10,991 bases of DNA from an uncultured Pseudomonadota bacterium (GCA_903832105.1 CAILAO010000059.1:1-10991), one strand, 5' to 3'. Shown: positions 1-7,128, numbered from the stretch's first letter. Notes: generated by a model not told the origin, from the sequence alone. A program made the numbers and translations.

Positions 1-1394
1 AAACTCAACTCAATGGGCAAGTCGTCGGGCCAGCTTCAGCCACCGACAATGCCATTGCCCGATTTGATGGTACTACTGGGAAATTGGTTCAAAATTCGGG
101 TGTTGCTATTGATGATTCCGGCAACGTCGGTATTGGCACAACCGGACCAAACAGAAAACTAGACATCCTCGATTCAAGCAATCCTCAACTAAGATTAACC
201 CAGGCGAATGGTAGCGTTTATACTGATTTTCTGACTGATAGTAGTGGTAATCTAAATATAACCCCAACCGGCAGTTCCATCAAGAGTACTTCGTCAACCA
301 CACAGTTACCACAACTAATCCTCACAAACACAACTTCTGATGTTTATGGTCCAAGACTTTATCTTCAAAAGAACCGAAGCGGAGGAGATACTCAATCTGG
401 AGATGAAGTAGGAGGAGTGTACTTTTTCGGCTATTCAAATTCAGGGCAACGATACGGTGCATCGGTAACTGCAGTTCTGGATGGAACAGCATCTGGTAAT
501 AATCCTCCAACAGCTTTAACTTTTTCAACTAGACCATCAACGGGAGTTCCAGCTGAACGGTTACGCATTGATTCCGCTGGCAAAGTCGGCATCGGCACAA
601 CAAGCCCTGTTACCCCGCTTCATATACGATCCGTAGAGTTTTCTGGTTTTACTGGAACGACGCATGGCCAGCTTAATGTGGACTCAAGCTCAAATTCAAC
701 GAATTACTGGCGCTCAATTGATTTCGGTTCTACAGCAACAAGTAGTAATCCATTGGCGCGGATCGGAATGCAGTCCACCAATGGCGGTACTTACCTATCA
801 TTTGGTACGTCAAGCAACTATGCAAGTGGCATCACAAATCAGGCGGTGACAATAGACCCTTCGGGTAACGTCGGCATTGGTACGGCGAGTCCTAGCAGTA
901 AGCTCGATGTAAATGGTACAGTAACAGCTACTAATTTTAGTGGAGCTGGTTCAAATATATTTTTGAATCTACAATACATAGATGCTTGGAGGTCTACAGA
1001 TCAAAGCGGTTTGTCAAGTTGGGGTGACGTGATCTTTAGCGATGGATCTATTGCCAACGGCATAACCGTAACCAGTGACAAAACATTTAATCTTACACAA
1101 GGAAAAACTTATCTTGTATCTTATGTGGCACGTTCAAGAAGCAGTAACGCAAACGATGTTTACACAAGAATGGTCTATGGATCAAGTGATACAATAATAC
1201 CTCGGTCGAAAAGCAATTTTTACTCGGTGTTAAGCACCATAGAATCTATTACTGTGGCAATCCAAAATCAGTTTATTTGGAAGCCTTCTAACGCAGAGGA
1301 ATCCACTATCAAGCTTCAAGCTGTTGCTACAAGCGGCGCTTTAGACGGTAATGATATGGTAGCAGCAAGGGTGCTCATAATGGAAATAAGGTAA
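1..1394 (+). CDS. Repetitive fibre/adhesin-like surface protein, C-terminal part (5' end outside window)
   Basis: The reading frame is open from the left edge (first full codon at nt 3) to TAA at 1392-1394, so at least 463 C-terminal residues are present and the true start lies upstream. A TTG at 84 is only an internal codon: the frame before it reads GPASATDNAIARFDGTTGKL, a typical preceding module of this class. Three copies of a G-[NK]-V-G-I-G-T motif followed by SP/GP and a KLD or PLH strand occur at nt 120-149, 579-608 and 864-893, separated by Gly/Ser/Thr/Asn-rich, beta-rich sequence. Such repeats are known from phage-tail-fibre-like and large surface proteins, often of predatory or gliding bacteria. 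After KLDVNGTVTATNFSG the last 140 or so residues (TFNLTQGKTYLVSYVAR ... AARVLIMEIR) look like a trimeric C1q/TNF-type jelly-roll tip. A chaperone-of-endosialidase (S74) C-terminus, frequent in relatives, is not visible. The role in adhesion or host/prey contact is inferred. Confidence 0.82.
   Translation, partial: TQLNGQVVGPASATDNAIARFDGTTGKLVQNSGVAIDDSGNVGIGTTGPNRKLDILDSSNPQLRLTQANGSVYTDFLTDSSGNLNITPTGSSIKSTSSTTQLPQLILTNTTSDVYGPRLYLQKNRSGGDTQSGDEVGGVYFFGYSNSGQRYGASVTAVLDGTASGNNPPTALTFSTRPSTGVPAERLRIDSAGKVGIGTTSPVTPLHIRSVEFSGFTGTTHGQLNVDSSSNSTNYWRSIDFGSTATSSNPLARIGMQSTNGGTYLSFGTSSNYASGITNQAVTIDPSGNVGIGTASPSSKLDVNGTVTATNFSGAGSNIFLNLQYIDAWRSTDQSGLSSWGDVIFSDGSIANGITVTSDKTFNLTQGKTYLVSYVARSRSSNANDVYTRMVYGSSDTIIPRSKSNFYSVLSTIESITVAIQNQFIWKPSNAEESTIKLQAVATSGALDGNDMVAARVLIMEIR
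120..893 (+). repeat. Three dispersed copies of a GxVGIGT protein repeat
   Basis: The codons for G-[N/K]-V-G-I-G-T-[T/A]-[S/G]-P recur at 120-149, 579-608 and 864-893. The DNA of the copies has diverged at many wobble positions, so this is a protein-level repeat under selection rather than a recent DNA duplication. Spacing is uneven (459 and 285 bases), which suggests modules of variable length were inserted between the conserved turns. Confidence 0.75.
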
Positions 1395-1404
1395 ATGATC
1401 AACT

Positions 1405-1444
1405 GAATTTGGGAATTTGGGAATTTGTAATTTGGCAAATTTGG
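1405..1444. repeat. Short degenerate tandem repeat, unit GAATTTGG
   Basis: Directly after the fibre gene's stop codon, GAATTTGG occurs twice perfectly (1405-1412, 1413-1420). GAATTTGT (1421-1428), AATTTGG (1429-1435) and CAAATTTGG (1436-1444) follow as drifting copies. This is most simply a slippage-generated microsatellite. It is not long enough, and not within a gene, to suggest phase variation of the protein. Confidence 0.6.
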
Positions 1445-1754
1445 AGCACGGAGCAACCGCTTCTTATTATGGTTTTTCTGATATATCACTTAAATACCTT
1501 CCAGGTGCTTGCAATGGCATTCGGTTAGTTGCGGCCGGTTAAAGTCTTGCCTCCAAAGGTTTCAACGAAACAACAATAGAGAGGGACGCAGACCACAACT
1601 AAATCCCCCCTACCAGCACCGAAGACCTCTTCTGTTTTGCATTGACTCGGCTGATCTCCAAAAGCAAAGCCCAAAACCCCTCTATTTTAAAGACAAATTC
1701 AGCACTAAGAAATTTTAGATAAAGTTTCATAGAAATCCTCCGATAATGAAAAAA

Positions 1755-1760
1755 GGGGGG
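1755..1760 (+). promoter_or_regulatory. G-rich ribosome binding site that decides the start at 1764
   Basis: A run of six G (AAAAGGGGGG at 1751-1760) stands three bases before the ATG at 1764. The in-frame ATG at 1746 has only a pyrimidine-rich TCCTCCG in front and would place the purine-rich site inside the coding sequence. The downstream ATG is therefore preferred. Spacing is shorter than usual. Confidence 0.5.
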
Positions 1761-1763
1761 TAC

Positions 1764-1931
1764 ATGAACATTTTCTACAAAAGTTTTTCGATACCATTTT
1801 GGTTCATTTGTGCTATCGGACTAGCACCTTTTTCTCATGCTGAAGATATTTTACAGCTTAAGGTCGACAACGAAGCGATAAAGGCTGTGCTCTGCAAAAC
1901 CAAGCCTTATGCGGTGTTTTGTTCTCATTGA
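1764..1931 (+). CDS. Small secreted peptide, unknown family
   Basis: The predicted product has 55 residues. Residues 1-26 form a typical Sec signal peptide: Lys at position 6, a hydrophobic core rich in Phe, Ile, Trp and Leu, and a cleavage motif S-H-A followed by E-D. The mature peptide would have only about 29 residues and carries two cysteines (C44 and C53, spacing eight residues) that could form one disulphide bond after export. I recognise no family. The frame stays open for 22 more codons beyond the TGA at 1929-1931, up to a TAA near 1998, so the peptide may be the 5' remnant of a longer exported protein cut by a nonsense mutation. It is convergent with iorB and lies alone on its strand. 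The signal peptide is the main reason to believe it is, or was, a gene. Confidence 0.45.
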   Translation: MNIFYKSFSIPFWFICAIGLAPFSHAEDILQLKVDNEAIKAVLCKTKPYAVFCSH

Positions 1932-1968
1932 TTATCCGAGAGTCTGAACCTGCAAGTCGTCACTGGAT

Positions 1969-2024
1969 AGGTCTACCTGACCGTAGGCCGGTTAAATAAA
2001 AAATCCCGGCTAAGTCGTAGACCT
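1969..2024. terminator. Long imperfect hairpin at the convergent junction, possible bidirectional terminator
   Basis: The left arm AGGTCTAC (1969-1976) pairs perfectly with GTAGACCT (2017-2024), and the inner GCCGG (1987-1991) pairs with CCGGC (2006-2010). GAC and AG pairs with small bulges lie between. The loop is A-rich on the plus strand (T-rich on the minus strand). The 3' arm overlaps the last codons and stop of iorB. There is no run of T directly after the stem, so it is not a textbook intrinsic terminator. The position between two converging genes favours a 3'-end function on either strand. Confidence 0.45.
1986..2001 (+). repeat. Copy 1 of a 16-base motif GGCCGGYTRAATAAAA
   Basis: GGCCGGTTAAATAAAA matches GGCCGGCTGAATAAAA at 5141-5156 in 14 of 16 positions. 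Both lie in a convergent junction downstream of a small plus-strand gene. A shorter match, GGCCGGTTAAA, is at 1533-1543. The similarity extends weakly upstream (ATAGGTCT against ATAGTCT). It may be a shared 3' element, a remnant of duplication, or chance. Confidence 0.35.
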
Positions 2025-2582
2025 CAGTAAACCAAGATTACTTTCCAGCCTAGGTCCATCAGCTAAGTCGCGCAGGGCCTCTTCTACGTGAGCTAGCGTA
2101 AGCCCAGGAATGCATTTTTGTTTGACGACCTCGGCGAGAACCTCCATATTTTGCATTCGCGTATCTTTCAAATCCTTTTTAAAAACCTTAACCTCGCGAA
2201 TATTTCGTTCTTTGCAGAGAGCCTCTATATCTCCTTCAGTTGTGAGTCGCTGTTTTTGAAGTCTTACGCCAAGAGGCTGCCAGACTGCATTGTAGTAAGC
2301 TAGGGTGCCGCCATCTTTTAGATGTGAGTTGAGGGCGCGAAATGCTTCATGCCGCTCTAGTGCTATAACAAGATCAGCAGAGTGTTCTGAGACAATAGGG
2401 TTATAACTATGACTGCCAATTCGAATATGAGAGATAACCGTTCCTCCTCTTTGAGCTAGCCCATGAGTATCGACGCCCTTCACGGGAAAACCAGCATGAT
2501 CAATAGCGCGGAGTAACACTTCACTCAAAAGACCAATTCCCTGACCACCAACTCCAATAAGGTATATTTCAAATCGTTGCAT
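2010..2582 (-). CDS. iorB: Indolepyruvate:ferredoxin oxidoreductase, beta subunit
   Basis: With IorA this subunit carries out ferredoxin-dependent oxidative decarboxylation of aryl 2-oxo acids (indolepyruvate, phenylpyruvate, 4-hydroxyphenylpyruvate) to aryl-acetyl-CoA, or the reverse, in the cytoplasm. The 190-residue protein is a pyruvate ferredoxin oxidoreductase gamma-type (POR gamma) domain. It shows the N-terminal nucleotide-like loop GVGGQG (residues 10-15), then VDTHGLAQRGGTV (38-50), the family's conserved T/G-x-x-x-x-RGG segment, and later the S-A-D-L-V-I-A-L-E strand. Length is normal for IorB. The start ATG lies six bases after the iorA stop, and an AGGA about nine bases upstream overlaps the end of iorA, so translational coupling is likely. 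Its end overlaps a hairpin at 1969-2024. Confidence 0.9.
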   Translation of the reverse strand: MQRFEIYLIGVGGQGIGLLSEVLLRAIDHAGFPVKGVDTHGLAQRGGTVISHIRIGSHSYNPIVSEHSADLVIALERHEAFRALNSHLKDGGTLAYYNAVWQPLGVRLQKQRLTTEGDIEALCKERNIREVKVFKKDLKDTRMQNMEVLAEVVKQKCIPGLTLAHVEEALRDLADGPRLESNLGLLRSTT

Positions 2583-2588
2583 CGTGAA

Positions 2589-4496
2589 TTATCCTTTCTT
2601 TTCTTCTTTCTGAGTTTGAACAATTGCCCTTGTGGGGCACGTTTGAATGCATGAGCCATCACCAATACAAAGATCCTTTTGGACGTTGATGGATCCATCG
2701 TCAGCAAACTGATAAGTAGGACATGCAAACACCTTGATGCACTCGTATTGCCTATTACAACGCTCACTAACAGTGACTGGCGGTCTAAGGGATGCTCCCC
2801 TTTTTCTCATGTCCCGCGTAAATTTCAACATACATGGATGCTTCGCAATAACGACCGAAAATCCTGGCTCTGCTATCGCAGCTTGAACCGCCTCTGTCAA
2901 TTTTGACTGCTGATAGGTATCTACCTCCCAAATTCGCGTTATACCGAGGCTTTCCAGAACTCTTCGTACTGGAATTTTCTGTGTTTCCCCTCTAAAATTC
3001 TTCCCAACCGCCGGATGATCTTGATGACCAGTCATAGCGGTTGTTCCGTTTTCCATCATAATGAGCGTAAAATGATGATTGTTAAAAACAGCGTTAATGA
3101 TGCCTGGGATTCCGGCATGGAAAAAGGTCGAATCTCCTAAAAAAGCCACAACCTTCCTGGAATCATTAAAAAGCGAAAGCCCCGCCGCAGTCCCGGATGA
3201 ATGCCCCATACAAAGGAGAACCTGGCCCATTTTATATGGTTCAAGAAATCCAAGAGTATGGCATCCAATATCAGCGACGGTAATATCAGTCCTTTTCAGC
3301 GCCTTCTTGATGGCATGAAAAGCCGACCGATGACCACATCCCGGACACATCTGAGGAGGACGGGGAATCTCTGCTTTAAGCTTGTCGACCGCTATATCTG
3401 AAGATTTTGAAAATCTCTTAGGCGCTGGTACAAGATCAGGCCAGTGCTTTCTTAGAACGATAGAAACTTTATCAGGGGTATAGTCACCTATCCAATCTTC
3501 TATGTCGGCCTTTCCTTTGATCGCTACCTCTCGAACATCCTTTTCGAATGCAAGAGCCTTGATTCGAGTTTCCAAAAAGTTGTCCAACTCCTCCAAGATG
3601 AGCACTTCACGATGTGCTGTCAAAAAGTCAGTGATCAGTTTTTTTGGCAGTGGGTAAATCGTCCCAAGCTTCAAAATGTCTGGTTTAGTTTCAACGTCCG
3701 CTAGTACGTCCAGAAGGGCTAAATAAGGAAGTCCAGCGGTGATAATGCCGCGTTCGTTCCCGCGATTTTCCAAAAAGTTAAAAGAAGAGCTTTCGGCGTA
3801 GTCTTCAAATCCACTCAGCTTGATAAGCGCCTTTTTCTTGAGAGGTGCAACTTGTGCCGTGATCGGAATATAGGGTCCATTTTCCGGTGAAAACATCGGT
3901 GTTTTATCGAATGGCTTCGGTTCCCATGCTGAGAATCTGATCTTCTCTTTTGCGTGACAGACATGAGTTGTTAAACGAAGAATAACCGGCATTTTCTTTT
4001 CCTGCGAGAGTTCCGCTGCTTCCTTATACATCGCATAGATTTCGGTAGGAGAGGCAGGTTCGAAAACAGGAATATGAGAAAGAGCTGCAAAGTGCCTGTT
4101 ATCTTGCTCATTCTGCGAGGAATGGGCACCTGGATCATCACCCAAGACGATGATCATCCCACCAATCAGCTCAAAATGACCTAGCTGAACAAATGAATCA
4201 GCAGCAACATTAAGTCCTACGCTTTTAAAAAAGACGCATGAAAGATGCCCATTAACCGAACCACCAAAAGCCACCTCCGTTGCGACCTTCTCATTCACAG
4301 AAAATTCAAAATAGAAAGGTCTTTTGTCTGCTTCAATCGACGCAATTGCGTCCGCGATTTCTGGTGTTGGCGACCCTGGATATGAGGTCACAATACGAGT
4401 TCCTGTCTCGATCATGGCTCGAACAATCGCCGAATTTCCCATAACGATTTCCTCAAACGATGATCGATTCAGTAATAGATCTCCAAGCTTCTTCAT
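2589..4496 (-). CDS. iorA: Indolepyruvate:ferredoxin oxidoreductase, alpha subunit, with altered Fe-S motifs
   Basis: This is the TPP- and Fe-S-binding catalytic subunit (635 residues, usual length). The N-terminal pyrimidine-binding domain starts at residues 19-24 (MGNSAI) with YPGSPTPEI (39-47). The middle part links to the TPP domain beginning at CPGCGHR (384-390), with the TPP/Mg loop GDSTFFHAGIPG (454-465) and FNN (471-473). GDS in place of GDG is usual in IorA. The C-terminus is a two-cluster ferredoxin domain, but each CxxCxxC motif lacks its second Cys: C580-x2-Q583-x2-C586 with C592, and C610-x2-D613-x2-C616-x3-C620. Asp can ligate iron, as in Pyrococcus ferredoxin; Gln is not expected to. 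The ribosome site GGAGGG lies eight bases before the ATG. It is first gene of the iorAB operon. Substrate is inferred from the family. Confidence 0.93.
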   Translation of the reverse strand: MKKLGDLLLNRSSFEEIVMGNSAIVRAMIETGTRIVTSYPGSPTPEIADAIASIEADKRPFYFEFSVNEKVATEVAFGGSVNGHLSCVFFKSVGLNVAADSFVQLGHFELIGGMIIVLGDDPGAHSSQNEQDNRHFAALSHIPVFEPASPTEIYAMYKEAAELSQEKKMPVILRLTTHVCHAKEKIRFSAWEPKPFDKTPMFSPENGPYIPITAQVAPLKKKALIKLSGFEDYAESSSFNFLENRGNERGIITAGLPYLALLDVLADVETKPDILKLGTIYPLPKKLITDFLTAHREVLILEELDNFLETRIKALAFEKDVREVAIKGKADIEDWIGDYTPDKVSIVLRKHWPDLVPAPKRFSKSSDIAVDKLKAEIPRPPQMCPGCGHRSAFHAIKKALKRTDITVADIGCHTLGFLEPYKMGQVLLCMGHSSGTAAGLSLFNDSRKVVAFLGDSTFFHAGIPGIINAVFNNHHFTLIMMENGTTAMTGHQDHPAVGKNFRGETQKIPVRRVLESLGITRIWEVDTYQQSKLTEAVQAAIAEPGFSVVIAKHPCMLKFTRDMRKRGASLRPPVTVSERCNRQYECIKVFACPTYQFADDGSINVQKDLCIGDGSCIQTCPTRAIVQTQKEEKKG

Positions 4497-4796
4497 AAAG
4501 TTCGCCCTCCTTCATGGCCGGGAGCTTATACTAGGACTTTCCTCCTTCTTGCAAGGGAATAGCTCGTCTACGCGTTGAACATTATACGTCTATGGTTTTT
4601 ACAAAATCCATTTCGAGCAATTCTTACTTCAATGGCGGGTCTTTGATAGCAACCCTATCCTGCCGTTTTCAAAAGGATATATCGAGAAGCTAATCAATAA
4701 GCGGTTCACTAAAAATTGGCTCCATTTTTGCATTCTTTAGTTCAAGTAATCTAAAACTTGGAAATGAAATCAAATCAAAATAGAGGAGTTTAACTC
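4497..4796. other. Divergent intergenic region between iorA and the small lipoprotein gene
   Basis: This stretch of 300 bases is AT-rich. Beside the iorAB promoter it has a weak plus-strand candidate, TTGCAT (4728-4733), 18 bases, TAAAAC (4752-4757), that would serve the lipoprotein gene. No open frame with a ribosome site and no convincing operator palindrome were seen in it. Confidence 0.45.
4525..4554 (-). promoter_or_regulatory. Candidate sigma-70-type promoter of iorAB
   Basis: On the minus strand TTGCAA (4554-4549) is followed, after 18 bases, by TATAAG (4530-4525), which matches the -10 consensus at five of six positions. Transcription would start near 4518 and leave a leader of about 20 bases, just enough for the GGAGGG ribosome site before ATG at 4496. 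Such a short leader argues against a riboswitch or attenuator. Confidence 0.5.
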
Positions 4797-5150
4797 ATGA
4801 GACGTTCACTAGTGATGATTTTTACTTCGGCTTTTTTAATCGGCAGCATCACAATTGTTATTTCATGCAAACATGTGCGCTCTTCTGAATCTTCAACAGC
4901 AGGCGCATCCAGTGACGAAACCGATACCGGGTGGGTGCGCGAATATGTCGAGCCAATCGATGCACAAAACCAAGAAGTCCCTGGATACAACATCTTCAAA
5001 AAACGCATCGTTATGGAAACGGAATTTACTAAGGATATGTGCGACAGAAGGGATGTTTACGACATGATTTGGTACAAGGAAGGTGAATCCGAAAGCCAGG
5101 CCAGAGGGCTTAAGTCCTCTCAATTAATAGTCTTCTGTTTGGCCGGCTGA
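4797..5150 (+). CDS. Small lipoprotein of unknown function
   Basis: The 117-residue product begins with MRRS and a hydrophobic stretch and has a lipobox-like V-I-S-C ending at C24, so signal peptidase II processing and lipid anchoring are likely. The residue after Cys is Lys, not Asp, which favours the outer membrane under the E. coli rule. A Ser/Thr/Glu-rich linker (residues 29-45) is followed by a charged, compact part of about 70 residues with C82 and C114, a possible disulphide. The sequence ends in VFCLAG. No known domain is recognised. The ribosome site GAGGAG lies about eight bases before the ATG. The gene is divergent from iorA and ends 12 bases before the typA stop, so it stands alone in its own transcript. 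Confidence 0.72.
   Translation: MRRSLVMIFTSAFLIGSITIVISCKHVRSSESSTAGASSDETDTGWVREYVEPIDAQNQEVPGYNIFKKRIVMETEFTKDMCDRRDVYDMIWYKEGESESQARGLKSSQLIVFCLAG
5103..5120. other. 18-base near-perfect palindrome at the 3' end of the lipoprotein gene
   Basis: AGAGGGCTTAAGTCCTCT folds on the plus strand into a seven-pair stem (one G-U) with a UUAA loop. It lies inside the last codons of the lipoprotein gene, followed by moderately T-rich sequence and then the end of typA on the other strand. It could act as a weak terminator or mRNA 3' stabiliser for either gene, but no T-run follows directly. Confidence 0.35.
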
Positions 5151-5156
5151 ATAAAA
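5141..5156 (+). repeat. Copy 2 of the 16-base motif GGCCGGYTRAATAAAA
   Basis: GGCCGGCTGAATAAAA overlaps the stop codon of the small lipoprotein gene (codons for Ala, Gly, stop). It resembles 1986-2001, where the same bases are noncoding. The copies sit at equivalent places, downstream of small exported-protein genes and convergent to a long minus-strand gene. Confidence 0.35.
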
Positions 5157-5162
5157 GCGCGG

Positions 5163-7022
5163 TCATCTCTTGATACAGCGAATACTTCTTGGCAGGGTCT
5201 TTTTTCTGAGCCGGATGGACTTTGGGGTGACTTCGATCCATTCGGTGTCATCAATCCATTCAATGCATTGTTCAAGTGACATATGACGAATCCCAGCCAA
5301 GGTGACGAGGATTTCGGCATGTGCCGCGCGAACGTTTGTGAGTTTTTTTTCACGACAGGGATTAACGTTTAAATCGTTGTCTTTGGCACATTCGCCGACG
5401 ATCATACCCTCATAGACTTTGACTCCGGGGCCCATGAAAAGCATGCCTCGTTCTTCTAAATTAAAAAGGGCATATTCGACAGTTTCGCCTGTCCGGTCTG
5501 CGACAAGGGAACCGTTGACGCGGTGGATGATATCACCTTTTAAGGGAACATAGCCGCCAAAAATCGAACTAAAAAGCCCTTCCCCGCGGGTGACCGTTAA
5601 GAATTTCGAGCGAATCCCGAGCAAACCACGGGTCGGGATTTCGAACTCCAATCTGATGCGTGGTGGACTCGCTTCATAATGGGTCATGACACCCCGACGC
5701 TTCTGGAAAAGATCCACAACATCACCGACAAAACCATCAGGAACGTCGAGAGTTGCCCTTTCAAGCGGTTCCATCTTTTCGCCTTGTGGTCCCTGCGAAA
5801 AAAGAACCGCAGGCCTCCCCACCATAAACTCCATGCCTTCACGTCTCATCTGTTCAATGAGGATTGCAAACTGAAGTTCACCGCGGCCCAAAATCCTAAA
5901 TTGATCCGGGATTTGAGTTTCTTCAAATCTCAATGCAACATTATTGCGAACCTCTCGAAGAAGTCTGGCTTTGAGTTTTCGTGACTGAACAGCTTCGCCT
6001 TCTTGACCTGCAAGAGGTGAGGTGTTTATTGAGAAAATCATTCCCACCGTTGGCGGGGCAATCGATATGCGAGGAAGAGCGGCCTCATCTTCAGACGTCA
6101 CTAACGTATCACCTATTCCGACCGAGTCGCAACCTGCGATCAATCCAATGTCACCTACACGGAGCTTATCAACATCGACCCGATCGACGCCTTCGAAGGA
6201 ATATACGGCACAAACCGTAAAACGCTCGACAACTCCATGTCCGCTAGCATCAACTCCATGACGTATCAATAAGTCATTCTTCGAAACAGATCCCTTCAAA
6301 ACACGCCCAATGGCAAGTTGCCCGACATAGTCCGAGTAGGCAAGATTAGCGACCTGCAAACAAAAATCTTTCTCATTTTTTGATGGCAATGTTTTTGGAG
6401 GTGGAATGAAATCAATAATCAACTTAAAAAGTTCTTTCAGACTTCCGCCTTTTTTTTCCTCCAGAAGAACTGGAACTTCGTCTCGTGACGAGGTGCACCA
6501 GCCTTTACGTCCACAAGCGAAAAGAATTGGAAAGTCAGCCTGTTCGGGTGTAGCCCCGAGTTCCACAAACAAATCAAAAGTTTGATCGATAACCTGCTCG
6601 ATCCTCGTCCAGTCCCTGCACTCCGCTCTATCGACTTTGTTAATAATCAGAATAATCTTCAATTGTTGCTTTAGGGCGCGCGCCAAAACAAATCGTGTCT
6701 GTGGGAGAGGACCTTCGGCGCCATCGACAAGCAGTATAGCGCCGTCAACCATTCCCATGATCCGCTCAACTTCACCGCCAAAATCGGAATGTCCCGGCGT
6801 ATCGACGATATTAATCTTGTGCCCACCGATACGAATCGAAGTGTTCTTGGCCATGATCGTGATTCCCTTTTCTCTCTCCAGATCGTAGGAATCCATGATG
6901 CGTTCTTCAGCCAATTCTTCGCGCTGAAACACTCCAGCTTGACGCAAAAAAAAGTCTACAAGAGTGGTTTTTCCATGGTCAACATGGGCTATGATACAGA
7001 TGTTTCTGATTGGGAATGACAT
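5163..7022 (-). CDS. typA: Translational GTPase TypA/BipA
   Basis: This ribosome-associated GTPase of the EF-G class supports ribosome assembly and growth under stress or cold. With the ATG at 7022 it has 619 residues, slightly above the usual 605-615. G1 is AHVDHGKTT (residues 12-20), switch I has EREKGITI (49-56), G3 is DTPGH (74-78), G4 is NKVD (128-131). The later EF-G-like domains and the C-terminal domain carry the typical GRGELQFAILIEQMRREG, RGLLGIRSKFLT, FNLEERG and EVTPKSIRLRK segments. A TTG two codons upstream (7028) is less likely as start. No clear ribosome site is visible: only GAGA about 12 bases upstream, followed by a T-run. The 106-base gap to the HDOD gene holds small palindromes (AACCATGTGGTT at 7091-7102; CTCGA/TCGAG near 7051-7066), so its own promoter is possible. 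Confidence 0.96.
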   Translation of the reverse strand: MSFPIRNICIIAHVDHGKTTLVDFFLRQAGVFQREELAEERIMDSYDLEREKGITIMAKNTSIRIGGHKINIVDTPGHSDFGGEVERIMGMVDGAILLVDGAEGPLPQTRFVLARALKQQLKIILIINKVDRAECRDWTRIEQVIDQTFDLFVELGATPEQADFPILFACGRKGWCTSSRDEVPVLLEEKKGGSLKELFKLIIDFIPPPKTLPSKNEKDFCLQVANLAYSDYVGQLAIGRVLKGSVSKNDLLIRHGVDASGHGVVERFTVCAVYSFEGVDRVDVDKLRVGDIGLIAGCDSVGIGDTLVTSEDEAALPRISIAPPTVGMIFSINTSPLAGQEGEAVQSRKLKARLLREVRNNVALRFEETQIPDQFRILGRGELQFAILIEQMRREGMEFMVGRPAVLFSQGPQGEKMEPLERATLDVPDGFVGDVVDLFQKRRGVMTHYEASPPRIRLEFEIPTRGLLGIRSKFLTVTRGEGLFSSIFGGYVPLKGDIIHRVNGSLVADRTGETVEYALFNLEERGMLFMGPGVKVYEGMIVGECAKDNDLNVNPCREKKLTNVRAAHAEILVTLAGIRHMSLEQCIEWIDDTEWIEVTPKSIRLRKKTLPRSIRCIKR

Positions 7023-7128
7023 CGACAAAAAAATCTCAAAAAAGAGTTGCCTCGAAAATCATCGAGCTTCGCAGAATGGAGGCTAACAGAAACCATGTGG
7101 TTCGACCAGCTAAATGCAAAATCTAGAT

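Larger units (their letters stand above)
1395..1763. other. Stretch of about 370 bases without a supported gene
   Basis: It holds the GAATTTGG tandem repeat and a small GTTTC-aac-GAAAC stem near 1559. A frame from 1509 to 1718 starts with ATG behind a weak AGGTG, but its translation is rich in Arg, Gln, Asn and Pro without hydrophobic periodicity and does not look like a protein. A second open stretch ends in ...GACNGIRLVAAG at about 1542 but has no start codon with a ribosome site. It could be a decayed gene end. No convincing intrinsic terminator for the fibre gene and no clear promoter for the small gene at 1764 were seen. Confidence 0.55.

Noticed and set aside
84..86. TTG at 84 as the start of the fibre protein
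   Set aside because: The same frame is open to the left edge with a typical family sequence, so the gene is truncated by the window.
1405..1444. GAATTTGG tandem repeat as a phase-variation switch
   Set aside because: It lies after the stop codon, copies are degenerate, and no downstream promoter is evident.
1445..1542. Frame ending in GACNGIRLVAAG and a stop, as a possible remnant of a gene
   Set aside because: It has no start codon with ribosome site and no recognisable family. The upstream part is the tandem repeat.
1509..1718. Open frame of 69 codons after the fibre gene
   Set aside because: The weak AGGTG before the ATG is its only support. Composition (many Arg, Gln, Asn and Pro, no hydrophobic pattern) is not protein-like, and no family is recognised.
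7026..7028. TTG as start of typA
   Set aside because: ATG at 7022 is two codons downstream and aligns better with TypA N-termini. Neither has a strong ribosome site.
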